Notes: generated from the sequence alone by a model not told the origin. Counted from the first letter of the stretch, positions 1 to 8,770 are shown. The stretch: 60,409 nucleotides of DNA from Alteromonas salexigens (GCF_025628895.1 NZ_JAOTJC010000008.1:500813-561221), one strand, 5' to 3'. Numbers and translations are program-made.

Positions 1-76
1 TGGTGGACGCTACTGGGCTTGAACCAGTGACCCTCGCCTTGTAAGGGCGATGCTCTCCCAACTGAGCTAAGCGTCC
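1..76 (-). tRNA. tRNA-Val (UAC)
   Basis: Read on the minus strand, this folds as a full 76-nt tRNA with an encoded CCA end. The acceptor stem GGACGCT pairs with AGCGTCC. The anticodon loop is CTTACAA between TCGCC and GGCGA, giving anticodon UAC. The T arm carries GGTTCAAGCC. The gene lies directly at the window start, so further tRNAs of the same cluster may lie outside. E. coli also has tRNA-Val(UAC) genes next to gltX, so the position is conserved. Confidence 0.97.
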
Positions 77-117
77 ATCAATTTGTGTTTCTTGCTGTAC
101 TTCGCAAGTGGGGCGGT

Positions 118-145
118 ATTATAGAGTTGCGGCCGTCACTGTCAA
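118..145 (-). promoter_or_regulatory. Sigma70 promoter for tRNA-Val
   Basis: On the minus strand a perfect -35 TTGACA (140-145) and a perfect -10 TATAAT (118-123) are separated by 16 bp. The stretch after the -10 is GC-rich (ACCGCCCC), the discriminator type found on stable-RNA promoters under stringent control. Transcription would start about 35 bp before the mature tRNA-Val. Confidence 0.85.
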
Positions 146-328
146 CAACAAAATTTGAGATTATTTACTGTTTGCATGAAAAGCGATCAGAATGCCTGTT
201 TTTGCGTAAGCAATCACCAGATATCAGGCCTTACTGCTGTTACGTAAGTCATGTAACGTGCTTTTTTGGCGGCCATTACACTGGTAGAATGCCCGCAACT
301 TTTGATTCACTACTTACAGAGAGATTCC

Positions 329-1738
329 ATGTCGGTTGTTACCAGATTTGCGCCTAGCCCTACAGGTTACTTACATGTAGGGGGCGCACGTACCGCATTA
401 TATTCCTGGCTGCTGGCCAAGCGTCACGGTGGTCAGTTCGTGCTTCGGGTTGAAGATACTGATGTAGAGCGGTCAACTGAAGAAGCCAAACAGGCTATTC
501 TGGATGGGATGCAGTGGTTAGGACTGAACTGGGACACCGGCCCGGTTTATCAAACCGATCGTTTCGATCGTTATAAAACGCTGATCCAGCAGTTACTGGA
601 TAACGGTCAGGCCTATAAGTGCTTTATGAGTGCAGAAGAGCTTGATGCCATCCGTGAAGAACAAAAAGCCAAAGGTGAAAAGCCCCGTTATCCGGGCACC
701 TGGCGTGACCGTACCGACCACCCTGAAGGTGAACCCTTCGTGATCCGCTTTAAGAGTCCCCAAGAGGGCAGTGTGGTATTTGACGATCACGTGCGCGGAC
801 GAATTGAGTTTAAAAATTCGGAACTGGACGACTTAATCATCCAGCGTACCGACGGCACGCCTACTTATAACTTCTGCGTGGTGGTAGATGACTGGGATAT
901 GGGCATTACCCATGTGGTGCGTGGTGAAGACCATATTAATAATACTCCCCGCCAGATTAATATTCTGCAGGCGCTGGGTGCACCGGTACCCGAATATGCG
1001 CATGTGTCGATGATCTTGGGTGATGACGGTAAAAAACTGTCCAAGCGCCATGGCGCTGTCAGTGTTACCCAGTACCGCGATGATGGCTTCCTGCCACAGG
1101 CATTGCTGAACTATCTGGTCAGACTGGGTTGGTCCCACGGCGACCAGGAAGTATTTTCGGTGTCAGAAATGATTGAGCTATTTAGCGTTGACGCCATTGG
1201 CCAATCAGCCTCTGCTTTTAATACCGAAAAACTGATTTGGTTGAACCAGCACTATATTAAAAGCTTGCCGGCCAGTGAAGTGGCGGCGCATGCCCGTATG
1301 CATTTCACCGACCTGGGGATTGATTTACATGCCGGTCCGGCCCTGGAGTCAGTGATTGCCATTCAGGCCGACCGGGTGAAAACGTTAAAGGAACTGGCAG
1401 AAATCAGCACCTATTTCTATCAGGATTTTGACAGCTTTGATGAGAAAGCGGCGAAGAAGCACTTACGACCAGTGGCCAGACAGCCACTGGAAACAGTAAA
1501 AGAAAAACTGATGGCTCTGGAAAACTGGACACCAGAAGCTATTCAGGGCGCTATCAACGACACCGCTGAAGAACTGGAAGTCGGCATGGGCAAAGTGGGC
1601 ATGCCATTACGCGTTGCAGTGACCGGTGGCGGCAACTCACCATCGCTGGACGTCACGCTGAATCTGCTGTCCAGAGATAAAGTCGGTGAGAGAATAGACA
1701 AAGCGCTCACTTTTATAGCAAACAGAGAAAATTCATAA
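329..1738 (+). CDS. gltX: Glutamyl-tRNA synthetase
   Basis: A 469-aa class I aminoacyl-tRNA synthetase that charges tRNA-Glu with glutamate in the cytoplasm. The N terminus reads [14 protein letters not shown], with the HIGH-type motif HVGG at residues 16-19, and the KMSKS-type loop is KLSK at 236-239. The length is normal for bacterial GltX. The frame is open further upstream (from 266), but the ATG at 329 follows an AGAGAG ribosome site and gives the family N terminus. The enzyme sits beside three genes for its own substrate tRNA-Glu, which may help balance their levels. Confidence 0.97.
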   Translation: MSVVTRFAPSPTGYLHVGGARTALYSWLLAKRHGGQFVLRVEDTDVERSTEEAKQAILDGMQWLGLNWDTGPVYQTDRFDRYKTLIQQLLDNGQAYKCFMSAEELDAIREEQKAKGEKPRYPGTWRDRTDHPEGEPFVIRFKSPQEGSVVFDDHVRGRIEFKNSELDDLIIQRTDGTPTYNFCVVVDDWDMGITHVVRGEDHINNTPRQINILQALGAPVPEYAHVSMILGDDGKKLSKRHGAVSVTQYRDDGFLPQALLNYLVRLGWSHGDQEVFSVSEMIELFSVDAIGQSASAFNTEKLIWLNQHYIKSLPASEVAAHARMHFTDLGIDLHAGPALESVIAIQADRVKTLKELAEISTYFYQDFDSFDEKAAKKHLRPVARQPLETVKEKLMALENWTPEAIQGAINDTAEELEVGMGKVGMPLRVAVTGGGNSPSLDVTLNLLSRDKVGERIDKALTFIANRENS

Positions 1739-1746
1739 AAAAACCG

Positions 1747-1775
1747 TTGACATAAAAAGGGGGGGTGCCTAGAAT
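1747..1775 (+). promoter_or_regulatory. Sigma70 promoter for the tRNA-Ala/tRNA-Glu operon
   Basis: TTGACA (1747-1752), a 17-bp spacer with a G run, then TAGAAT (1770-1775), followed by a GCGCCCCGC discriminator. This lies about 45 bp before tRNA-Ala and just after the gltX stop. No equally clear promoter is seen before the individual tRNA-Glu genes, so the four tRNAs are probably one transcript. Confidence 0.85.
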
Positions 1776-1821
1776 GCGCCCCGCTGTCACGGAACAGTCA
1801 CACAGAAATGTGTAACGTGAT

Positions 1822-1897
<76 letters not shown>

Positions 1898-2049
1898 AAT
1901 TCTGGCAATGCGTGTTAACGAATTGCTTAGGCTGAAGGTTGCAAACCTTCGGACAAAAAATCTTCGTAGTAAGTATCAGTTATTCAGTTTACTGAATACA
2001 TGTCACCATACGCTACAACTGAGAAGCTTAGCTTTTCAAAAGATTTATT

Positions 2050-2125
2050 GTCCCCTTCGTCTAGAGGCCTAGGACACCGCCCTTTCACGGCGGTAACAGG
2101 GGTTCGAATCCCCTAGGGGACGCCA
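2050..2125 (+). tRNA. tRNA-Glu (UUC), copy 1
   Basis: A 76-nt tRNA with encoded CCA. The acceptor stem GTCCCCT pairs with AGGGGAC, and the anticodon arm CCGCC-CTTTCAC-GGCGG gives anticodon UUC. It is identical in sequence to the two following copies. Confidence 0.97.
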
Positions 2126-2263
2126 TTTTATGGAGTCACAAGCCTAACTTGTGCATAGGCTGAAGTAGAGAGAAATCTTATACTTCGGACTGAAAGTCTG
2201 GGTTAACAGAGCTTACACGCTTAGTTAGCTATTCAGAAGCGTTGCTTTTGATGAAAGATTTTA

Positions 2264-2339
2264 GTCCCCTTCGTCTAGAGGCCTAGGACACCGCCCTTTC
2301 ACGGCGGTAACAGGGGTTCGAATCCCCTAGGGGACGCCA
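2264..2339 (+). tRNA. tRNA-Glu (UUC), copy 2
   Basis: Identical to copy 1, starting exactly 214 bp later. The spacer before it (2126-2263) is nearly the same as the spacer between copies 2 and 3, so the whole tRNA-plus-spacer unit was duplicated. Confidence 0.97.
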
Positions 2340-2477
2340 TTTTACGGAGTCACAGACCTAAACTGTGCATAGGCTGGAGTAGAGAGCAATCTCGTGCTTC
2401 GGACTGAAAGTCTGGGTTAACAGAGCCTACACGCTTAGTTAGCTATTCAAAAGATTTGCTTTTGATGAAAGATTTTA

Positions 2478-2553
2478 GTCCCCTTCGTCTAGAGGCCTAG
2501 GACACCGCCCTTTCACGGCGGTAACAGGGGTTCGAATCCCCTAGGGGACGCCA
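2478..2553 (+). tRNA. tRNA-Glu (UUC), copy 3
   Basis: Identical to copies 1 and 2, again 214 bp after the previous start. It is the last intact tRNA of the operon and is followed within 10 bp by a strong terminator. Confidence 0.97.
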
Positions 2554-2557
2554 TATA

Positions 2558-2589
2558 GAAAAAACCAGCCGAAAGGCTGGTTTTTTTTT
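2558..2589 (+). terminator. Rho-independent terminator of the tRNA operon
   Basis: ACCAGCC-GAAA-GGCTGGT forms a 7-bp stem with a stable GAAA tetraloop, followed by nine T. It ends the tRNA-Ala/Glu transcript immediately after copy 3. Confidence 0.93.
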
Positions 2590-2619
2590 GCGTGCTCGCC
2601 GGGATGAGAAGCCCTTATT

Positions 2620-2739
2620 CAGTATGCTGAAGCCCCCGAAATCGGGGTAGCTAATTCAGCGGGGTTCGACTGTCTGGCCGGGAGCCAGACAGAACGTGCG
2701 CAGCACGGCCCGCAGGGTCAGGCGCAGGACGCGCCTGAT
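2620..2739. other. Hairpin-rich insert inside a relic tRNA-Glu T arm
   Basis: This segment separates the two halves of the duplicated block. It begins with GCTGAA...TTCAGC closing a CCCCGA/TCGGGG stem, followed by GGGGTTCGA (2661-2669), which copies the 5' half of a tRNA-Glu T arm. Then 70 bp (2670-2739) hold a perfect 9-bp hairpin CTGTCTGGC-CGGGA-GCCAGACAG, a short CGTGC/GCACG hairpin, and a perfect 8-bp hairpin TCAGGCGC-AGGAC-GCGCCTGA. The T arm resumes at AATCCCC (2740). It has no open frame of note. It resembles a small palindromic (REP- or MITE-like) element, but the family is not recognised. Confidence 0.6.
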
Positions 2740-2762
2740 AATCCCCTAGGGGACGCCATACA

Positions 2763-2795
2763 GAAAAAACCAGCCGAAAGGCTGGTTTTTTTTTT
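2763..2795 (+). terminator. Second copy of the tRNA operon terminator
   Basis: The same ACCAGCC-GAAA-GGCTGGT stem and a ten-T run as at 2558-2589, carried along in the duplicated block. It now has no intact gene directly upstream. Confidence 0.85.
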
Positions 2796-3014
2796 GCGTG
2801 CCCGCCGGGATGAGAAGCCCTTATTATTGCCTGGAAGCCAATACCCACCACATTATGAATTCGGTGTACGAAAAACTGATCACTTCTTTTAACTTTGCTG
2901 TAATGAGACTGTCATGCCACTGTCGCAATCAGGCCGTAGTCTTTATCGGGCGCTGAAAAGGTATCGCGAATCAGTGACAACACATGGAATTAGTTGTAAT
3001 TATTGGAGAAGTAT

Positions 3015-3206
3015 ATGATCCATAGTGACTCCCCCGAATCTCTTGCCTGCTGTATTGAAGCCATCGCTTTGGCCAAACGCCATCCTTCCGCCTCTGCGGA
3101 CGAATTACAAACATTACTGGCGCAACAAGGCTATGCCGAACCGGTGATCTCTCAGGTAGCCGACCCGGCTCGTTCAAATAGTGCGCTCACCAGTCAGTTG
3201 GCCTGA
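3015..3206 (+). CDS. Small protein of unknown function
   Basis: A 63-aa frame starting MIHSDSPESL with a GGAGAA ribosome site 6 nt before the ATG; a TTG at 3003 would give a slightly longer form. The product is soluble and probably helical (IEAIALAKRH, ADELQTLLAQQGY), with no signal peptide or cysteine motif. It stands alone and is followed by a hairpin at 3226-3249 that could end its message. I do not recognise the family. The good ribosome site and gene-like composition are the support; it could still be spurious. Confidence 0.5.
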   Translation: MIHSDSPESLACCIEAIALAKRHPSASADELQTLLAQQGYAEPVISQVADPARSNSALTSQLA

Positions 3207-3225
3207 TTAGTCAAACACGCTAATA

Positions 3226-3249
3226 TCAGCCTGAAACGGCTTCAGGCTG
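3226..3249 (+). terminator. Hairpin after the small gene at 3015
   Basis: CAGCCTGAA-ACGG-CTTCAGGCTG is a long near-perfect stem 20 bp after the stop codon. There is no T run, so termination is only likely, not certain. The rest of 3250-3473 shows no gene. Confidence 0.4.
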
Positions 3250-3473
3250 TGCAGAACTGTATAACGGGGCGGTAAGCTATCGGCCCCCCCGAATGGGGCT
3301 GCTACGTCTGTTAAACCAGTCTTTTCGTGCAAACTGAATTAAATCTGTTAGGCTGACTGCATCGTGTTGGCACGCACTTATTTCCTTGCATTACTTATCC
3401 TGCGTGCAACCCATTCACCTTTCTAAAAGGTAACGTTATTTTTCTTAAAAGTAAGACCCGTGCAGGAAAACCT

Positions 3474-4646
3474 ATGACAAGGTCAGTAGAAAACGATATC
3501 CGGACGATTCAGTCTATTGATGTCATTCCCCACATAATGAAAATGCTCTCTGATGCCACAGGCTTGCGCTTTCTCTGTGTTGCCAGGGTGACAGAAGATA
3601 ACTGGACCATGTGCGCTGTGCAGGATGAAGCAGATTTTAACCTGGAAGTTGGCGATGAGCTGGATATCAAAACCACCTTTTGTAGTAAGGTAATGCGCAC
3701 ATCTGAACCTGTTATCATTGAAGAAGCCTCTTCCGATGAAGTCTACAGCTTAAGCGAAATCCCAGGGATGTATGGGTTTGAGAGCTATTTCTCTTATCCG
3801 ATTTATAATGAGAATGGCGAGTTTTTCGGCACACTTTGTGGGTTAGACCCTCGTCCAATGACCTTGAAAACGCCGGCCATTCAGAATCAAATTGCTTCTT
3901 TTGCAGAGCTTATATCCCGTCAGTTGGTAACGCATGATCGCTTACAGAACGTCGAGTCGGCATTGGGTGATGAGCAGGCCGCAGCAAAATTGCGTGAACA
4001 GTATATTGCTATTTTAGGGCATGATCTGCGTACGCCGCTATCCTCGTTGAAAATGGGTATAGATTTTCTCAAAAGCGACATCACTGAGCAGACAGCCCTA
4101 ACCGTACTGGAGCGAATGGATCGTAGCAGCCATCGTATGGCCCGTTTATTAAGCGATGTGATGGACTTTACACATGGAAAAATGGGTAAAGGGATACCAC
4201 TGCATCTTAAAAATGTAACGAACCTGGAAGCGTTACTTAATCACACCGTGGCCGAACTGGCCGAGCTTCATCCCGATAACGATATCTGCGCTGACATTCA
4301 CATTGACGGTACCCAGTACTGCGATCCGGATCGCTTATGCCAATTGTTATCCAATTTGCTAGTGAATGCCTTACTGCATGGTGAAAACAGCAAGCCGGTA
4401 TACGTAAGAGCCAGAGCAAGTAGCACGGAGCTGTTTATTCAGGTTGCCAACGGCGGTAAAGCGATTCCTCAAAACGTGCAGGACAAACTTTTCCAGCCAT
4501 TCTGGCGCAAAGAAAGCAGTGAAGAAAAGAACGGACTGGGGCTGGGGTTATTTATCGCTTCGCAAATTGCGCAGGCGCACCGGGGGAAACTGGATGTGCA
4601 GTCCAGTGCTGAACAAACGGCGTTTACGTTTTCAGCGGCCATGTAG
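3474..4646 (+). CDS. Soluble GAF-domain sensor histidine kinase
   Basis: A 390-aa cytoplasmic two-component kinase. Residues about 15-155 form a GAF sensor domain. A HisKA dimerisation domain follows with the H box ILGHDLRTPLS (phospho-acceptor His183), then a HATPase domain with an N box around 283-298 and the glycine-rich ENGLGLGLFIAS segment near the end. There are no membrane segments, so the signal must be cytoplasmic, such as a small molecule, redox state or light. No response regulator gene is adjacent, so its partner is elsewhere. Family assignment is firm; the signal is unknown. Confidence 0.88.
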   Translation: MTRSVENDIRTIQSIDVIPHIMKMLSDATGLRFLCVARVTEDNWTMCAVQDEADFNLEVGDELDIKTTFCSKVMRTSEPVIIEEASSDEVYSLSEIPGMYGFESYFSYPIYNENGEFFGTLCGLDPRPMTLKTPAIQNQIASFAELISRQLVTHDRLQNVESALGDEQAAAKLREQYIAILGHDLRTPLSSLKMGIDFLKSDITEQTALTVLERMDRSSHRMARLLSDVMDFTHGKMGKGIPLHLKNVTNLEALLNHTVAELAELHPDNDICADIHIDGTQYCDPDRLCQLLSNLLVNALLHGENSKPVYVRARASSTELFIQVANGGKAIPQNVQDKLFQPFWRKESSEEKNGLGLGLFIASQIAQAHRGKLDVQSSAEQTAFTFSAAM

Positions 4647-4843
4647 TGGCCGCTGAATAAGCAGCAAATCACTTCGCTGACCATATCAAAGACACCGGTG
4701 TGGCTGCCCAGCCGCGCCGTTATCCGGTTACCCGCCGTGTAATACTTCCATTACGCCTGATCCACCGCGTCAACCAATTACCTGCCTGGCTGGTCATGAT
4801 AAGATACGCGCGAAATTTTATTCTATGACACCGGAGGGCAGGC

Positions 4844-5752
4844 ATGTCTACATATCCAATTGGTACACCCGGCACCCCATGGGGCGAAACAGAAAAAGCG
4901 CAGTGGCTGGCGCAACAGAAAGTTGTGCGCAGTTATCAGGAGGAAGTGCTGTCAAAGCTGACGACTATTCCGGCCGGCTTTGAACTCAAACAGTATGGGG
5001 CATTGCCTTACGATGAGAGTCGCTATCCGTTGAACGCTGTGGTGCCAGTGTCTTTCACCGATAACGTGCCAAATATTCTGGTCACCGGCGGAGTGCATGG
5101 CTATGAAACCAGTGGTGTGCAGGGGGCACTGAAGTTCATCAATACGGCACTGGCAGGCTATCAGCAAAAAGCCAATGTGGTGGTGGTGCCGTGTGTAAGT
5201 CCATGGGGTTATGAAACCATTAACCGCTGGAACCCCATGGCGATGGATCCGAACCGGTCGTTCTTTGCCGACTCACCGGCACCGGAATCGGCACAAATTA
5301 TGTCTTTTGTGCAATCTCTGGGTATCACTTTCGATATGCATATTGATTTACATGAGACCACAGACACTGACAATTCAGAATTCCGTCCGGCCCTGGCGGC
5401 GCGCGATGGCGTCACCCATGACAATTGGAATATCCCTGATGGCTTCTATCTGGTCGCTGATACGCCAAAGCCTGCGATAGCCTTTCAGGAAGCCATTATC
5501 GAGAAGGTCAGAGCCATCACCCACATTGCCCCGCCAGATGATAACGGCAAGATCATTGGTGCCGATGTGATCAGTGAAGGCGTGATTTGTTACGACAAGT
5601 CCTCTTTGCATCTGTGTGGCGGCATGACTGGTGCGCAGTATGTTTCAACTACCGAGGTTTATCCAGATTCTGCTAACGCCACGCCAGAAAATTGCAATGA
5701 TGCACAGGTAGCCGCCGTGACAGCCGCTATCGACTATGTATGTCAGCAGTAA
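4844..5752 (+). CDS. M14-family metallocarboxypeptidase-like protein
   Basis: A 302-aa protein with a zinc-peptidase core of the M14/succinylglutamate-desuccinylase type. The first metal site is seen in GGVHGYETSG (His and Glu of HxxE, near residue 86), and a further histidine-rich segment is DMHIDLHETTD (about 167-177). No signal peptide is evident, so it is probably cytoplasmic. It starts at ATG 4844 after CCGGAGGGC. A substrate (peptide or acylated amino acid) cannot be told from sequence. The neighbours give no pathway context. Confidence 0.75.
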   Translation: MSTYPIGTPGTPWGETEKAQWLAQQKVVRSYQEEVLSKLTTIPAGFELKQYGALPYDESRYPLNAVVPVSFTDNVPNILVTGGVHGYETSGVQGALKFINTALAGYQQKANVVVVPCVSPWGYETINRWNPMAMDPNRSFFADSPAPESAQIMSFVQSLGITFDMHIDLHETTDTDNSEFRPALAARDGVTHDNWNIPDGFYLVADTPKPAIAFQEAIIEKVRAITHIAPPDDNGKIIGADVISEGVICYDKSSLHLCGGMTGAQYVSTTEVYPDSANATPENCNDAQVAAVTAAIDYVCQQ

Positions 5753-5819
5753 CATGCAAAACAGACGCTTGAACGTATAGACGTCTAAATGTATATTGGG
5801 TCTCTGTCCAGGAGGCCCT

Positions 5820-6020
5820 ATGTTCGATGTTCAAGCGTTAATTTATACTGGTAACCGTCAGCAGCTGATACACCAGAGCTGTGAGTCTGAAGACGCGTTT
5901 TTTGCCCGGCTACAAGCCACACATGGTGTGTATGTTTGCCTGTGGTATGACATGCAACCGGCGGCTGGTGGTATCCAATCTGTTAAGTCTGACAAACAGG
6001 CTCAGCATGCCGTTAACTGA
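5820..6020 (+). CDS. Small protein of unknown function upstream of a DUF1289 gene
   Basis: A 66-aa frame from ATG 5820 (MFDVQALIYTGNR) with a strong AGGAGG site 5 nt upstream. It overlaps the start of the next gene by 14 nt, which suggests translational coupling. It contains one Cys and no signal peptide. I do not recognise the family. Confidence 0.5.
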   Translation: MFDVQALIYTGNRQQLIHQSCESEDAFFARLQATHGVYVCLWYDMQPAAGGIQSVKSDKQAQHAVN

Positions 6021-6201
6021 ACAGTCGCCCTGCATCGGACGGTGTCAGTTAAACGAACGTGATGTCTGCACCGGTTGTTACCGAACCATCCACGACATCA
6101 TCCAGTGGCGCAGTTATTCTGACTTACAACGCCGGGAGGCTGTAGCGCGCATTGAGCAGTGCAAATCTGCCCTGAACCCACCCGTGTTTTCGCATAAGTA
6201 G
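6007..6201 (+). CDS. DUF1289 family cysteine-rich small protein
   Basis: A 64-aa protein with the DUF1289 signature: CIGRCQLNERDVCTGCYRT near the N terminus (four cysteines, CxxxC...CxxC), followed by an Ile/Trp-rich helix. The cysteines could bind a metal or Fe-S cluster; no biochemical role is firmly known for the family. The ATG at 6007 lies inside the preceding gene, so the two are likely translated together. DUF1289 genes are often found near core metabolic or tRNA genes in proteobacteria, and dusC follows here. Confidence 0.8.
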   Translation: MPLTEQSPCIGRCQLNERDVCTGCYRTIHDIIQWRSYSDLQRREAVARIEQCKSALNPPVFSHK

Positions 6202-6277
6202 TTGGTCGCTGCCCCCCAGTTTTGCTACACTTGCGCGCCATTTATACAACCCCTCTGACACGCGGAAACGACCCCTG

Positions 6278-7231
6278 ATGAGTAAAATTATGCTGGCGCC
6301 GATGGAAGGCGTGGTGGACTACCTGATGCGCGATATGCTGACTCAGGTCGGCGGTTTCGATCGCTGTGTGACCGAGTTTGTGCGTGTGGTCGATCAGAAG
6401 CTGCCGAAGCGGACATTCTATCGCTTGTGTCCGGAGCTGCAGCAGGGCGGGAAAACTGCAGCGGGCGTCCCGGTGCGCGTACAGTTGTTAGGGCAACATC
6501 CTGAGTGGCTGGCAGAAAATGCTATGACGGCAGTAGAGCTTGGCTCGCCGGGTATTGATCTTAACTTTGGCTGCCCGGCCAAAACGGTGAATAAAAGCAA
6601 GGGCGGGGCAGTCCTGCTGAAGGAAACCGATACCCTTTACCGCATAGTCCGCGCCGTACGCGAAGCTGTGCCCGCCGACATTCCGGTGAGTGCAAAAATT
6701 CGTCTGGGCTTTGAAGACAAGTCGCTGGCCATTGATAACGGGCTGGCTATTGCGGACGCCGGCGCCGATGAACTGGTGGTGCATGCGCGTACCAAAACAG
6801 AGGGTTACAAGCCACCTGCCTACTGGGATTACATTGCCAGAATACGCCAGCATATTGATATTCCGGTTATCGCCAATGGGGAAATCTGGAGCGAAGCTGA
6901 CAGCAAACGGTGTCAGCAGGTGTCAGAATGTACAGATCTTATGATTGGGCGTGGGGCGCTGGCGTTACCAAATCTGGCACGCTGTATACGTTACGGTGAA
7001 GCGCCCATGCCGTGGGCTGAAGTGGCAGATTTGCTGATCCGGTATTCAGGATATGAGATCTTTGGTGATAAAGGCCGCTATTACCCTAACCGTATTAAAC
7101 AATGGTGTGGATATCTGCGTCGTCAGTACCCGCAGGCAGAAATATTATTTAATGATATCCGGCGCTTAACTGATGCGCAGGCCATAGTAGACGTACTTGC
7201 CCGCCAGTCCTCGCAGAACCACGTTGCTTAA
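6278..7231 (+). CDS. dusC: tRNA-dihydrouridine(16) synthase DusC
   Basis: A 317-aa FMN-dependent enzyme that reduces uridine 16 in the D loop of tRNAs. The TIM-barrel start MLAPMEGVVDYLMRD, the catalytic-cysteine segment DLNFGCPAKTVNKSKGGAVLL (about 92-113) and VSAKIRLGF are typical of Dus enzymes; the N-terminal MEGVVD and the overall length fit the DusC branch rather than DusA or DusB. The start is the ATG at 6278. It appears to be a single gene; the next gene starts 120 bp on. Confidence 0.92.
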   Translation: MSKIMLAPMEGVVDYLMRDMLTQVGGFDRCVTEFVRVVDQKLPKRTFYRLCPELQQGGKTAAGVPVRVQLLGQHPEWLAENAMTAVELGSPGIDLNFGCPAKTVNKSKGGAVLLKETDTLYRIVRAVREAVPADIPVSAKIRLGFEDKSLAIDNGLAIADAGADELVVHARTKTEGYKPPAYWDYIARIRQHIDIPVIANGEIWSEADSKRCQQVSECTDLMIGRGALALPNLARCIRYGEAPMPWAEVADLLIRYSGYEIFGDKGRYYPNRIKQWCGYLRRQYPQAEILFNDIRRLTDAQAIVDVLARQSSQNHVA

Positions 7232-7351
7232 CCTCACCTGCGCTTGTGGAGCGCAGAGTATTTCGTTAGTTTTATCCCGATAGTCCTTTGACGTAAAACA
7301 TTGCACCGGTGTCGCCGGTGCTATATCGATAACTAACGTAACGGTATTTCC

Positions 7352-8770
7352 ATGAATCACTCAACTTCACGCTTATCGCTGGCGTTGGCGTGTCTGTTTT
7401 CTGTGGCACTGACAGGTTGCGCAAGCAGTCAGGGCAGCAAAGAAGAGCAGGCAGCTAAAGTCTCTGTCGATCCTAATCCCTATCCCAGTACTTATACCCC
7501 CATTGCCGGTGAAACCACGGTAATCACTAATGCTACGGTGCTCGATGGCGTGGGCAATAAATACGAAAACGCCATGGTGCATTTTGCCGATGGCAAAATT
7601 GTGGCAGTGGGCGAGGATCTTGAGATCCCAGAGAACGCGAAGGTCATCGATGCAAAGGGCCAGTGGGTCACGCCAGGCATTATTGATAACCACAGCCATC
7701 TGGGGGTGTATCCTTCGCCCGCAACCCGCTCACACAACGATGGTAATGAAATTACTGACCCGGTAACCGCGGAAGTCTGGGCTGAACACTCTGTTTGGCC
7801 GCAGGATCCGGGCTTTGGCCGCGCGCTGGCCGGTGGTGTAACCACACTGCAAATTCTGCCGGGATCTGCCAACTTGTTTGGCGGTCGGTCAGTGGTACTG
7901 AAGAACGTACCAGACCGCACCATGCAGGACATGAAATTCCCTGATGCGCCCTATGGCATGAAGATGGCGTGCGGTGAAAACCCTAAGCGGGTTTATGGTG
8001 AAAAAGGCGGACCTTCTACCCGTATGGGTAACGTGGCCGGTTATCGTCAGGCGTGGTCTGATGCGCAGGACTATATGCGGAAATGGGAACGCTACGAAAA
8101 AGAGTATGCTGACGGTAAAAATCCAAAAGCGCCAAAGCGGGATCTGCAACTGGAAACCCTGGCCGGGGTGTTAAAGGGTGACATTCTGGTACACATGCAC
8201 TGTTACCGCGCTGATGAAATGACGGTAATGATGGATGTAATGCAGGAGTTTGATTACCAGATTGGCACCTTCCATCACGCGGTAGAGTCGTACAAAATTG
8301 CCGATAAGCTGAAAGAGAATAACGTCTGCTCGGCGATGTGGGCTGACTGGTGGGGGTTCAAACTGGAAGCCTATGACGGTATTCGGGAAAATATTCCGGC
8401 GGTGCATGAAGCCGGTGCCTGCGCCATTGTGCACTCCGACAGCGATCTTGGCATTCAGCGCCTGAATCAGGAAGCCGCGAAAGCCTGGTCAGACGGTAAA
8501 CGTGCCGGTCTGGATATCCCTATGGCCGAAGCCTGGCAGTGGTTGTCTGCTAACCCCGCGAAGTCGTTAGGCGTGTTTGATAAAACCGGTTCACTGGAAG
8601 CGGGCAAACAAGCCGACCTGGTGCTGTGGAATGGCAACCCGTTCTCTACCTATACGAAAGCCGCTCGGGTTTATATTGACGGTGGTCTGGCGTATTCGCT
8701 GGATGACGACGACAGCTGGCCGGTGAGTGATTTTGAGTTAGGACAGGTAGGTGAAGGAGACGTAAAATGA
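7352..8770 (+). CDS. Amidohydrolase-family lipoprotein
   Basis: A 472-aa exported protein with a lipoprotein signal (lipobox LTGC, Cys23). The amidohydrolase core follows: a small beta domain, then TPGIIDNHSHLG with the metal pair His114/His116, HMHCY near 278, FHHAVE, and HSDSD, which supplies the late aspartate. The C terminus has the family ending GSLEAGKQADLVLWNGNP. All metal ligands are present, so it should be an active cell-envelope hydrolase, possibly a dipeptidase- or imidazolonepropionase-type enzyme; the substrate is not predictable. It overlaps the next gene by 4 nt (ATGA). Confidence 0.85.
   Translation: MNHSTSRLSLALACLFSVALTGCASSQGSKEEQAAKVSVDPNPYPSTYTPIAGETTVITNATVLDGVGNKYENAMVHFADGKIVAVGEDLEIPENAKVIDAKGQWVTPGIIDNHSHLGVYPSPATRSHNDGNEITDPVTAEVWAEHSVWPQDPGFGRALAGGVTTLQILPGSANLFGGRSVVLKNVPDRTMQDMKFPDAPYGMKMACGENPKRVYGEKGGPSTRMGNVAGYRQAWSDAQDYMRKWERYEKEYADGKNPKAPKRDLQLETLAGVLKGDILVHMHCYRADEMTVMMDVMQEFDYQIGTFHHAVESYKIADKLKENNVCSAMWADWWGFKLEAYDGIRENIPAVHEAGACAIVHSDSDLGIQRLNQEAAKAWSDGKRAGLDIPMAEAWQWLSANPAKSLGVFDKTGSLEAGKQADLVLWNGNPFSTYTKAARVYIDGGLAYSLDDDDSWPVSDFELGQVGEGDVK

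Larger units (their letters stand above)
2050..2553 (+). repeat. 214-bp tandem repeat of tRNA-Glu plus spacer
   Basis: Three tRNA-Glu genes start at 2050, 2264 and 2478, giving a constant 214-bp period. The two inner spacers share long blocks, including a shared GGACTGAAAGTCTGGG hairpin segment and the CACGCTTAGTTAGCTATTC block, with scattered substitutions. The spacer between tRNA-Ala and the first tRNA-Glu is only partly related. This is the pattern of unequal crossing-over in a tRNA operon. Confidence 0.9.
2535..2825 (+). repeat. Duplicated tRNA-Glu 3' end plus terminator (about 85-bp direct repeat)
   Basis: The block 2535-2619 (last 19 nt of tRNA-Glu copy 3, its terminator and following bases) is repeated at 2740-2825 with only a few changes. 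The second copy begins at AATCCCC of the T arm and keeps the CCA and the terminator, but the rest of the tRNA is missing. The two copies are separated by about 120 bp of unrelated, hairpin-rich sequence. Confidence 0.85.

Noticed and set aside
1898..2600. Possible CRISPR array
   Set aside because: The regular repeats are tRNA-Glu genes with long spacers on a 214-bp period, not short repeats with unique spacers.
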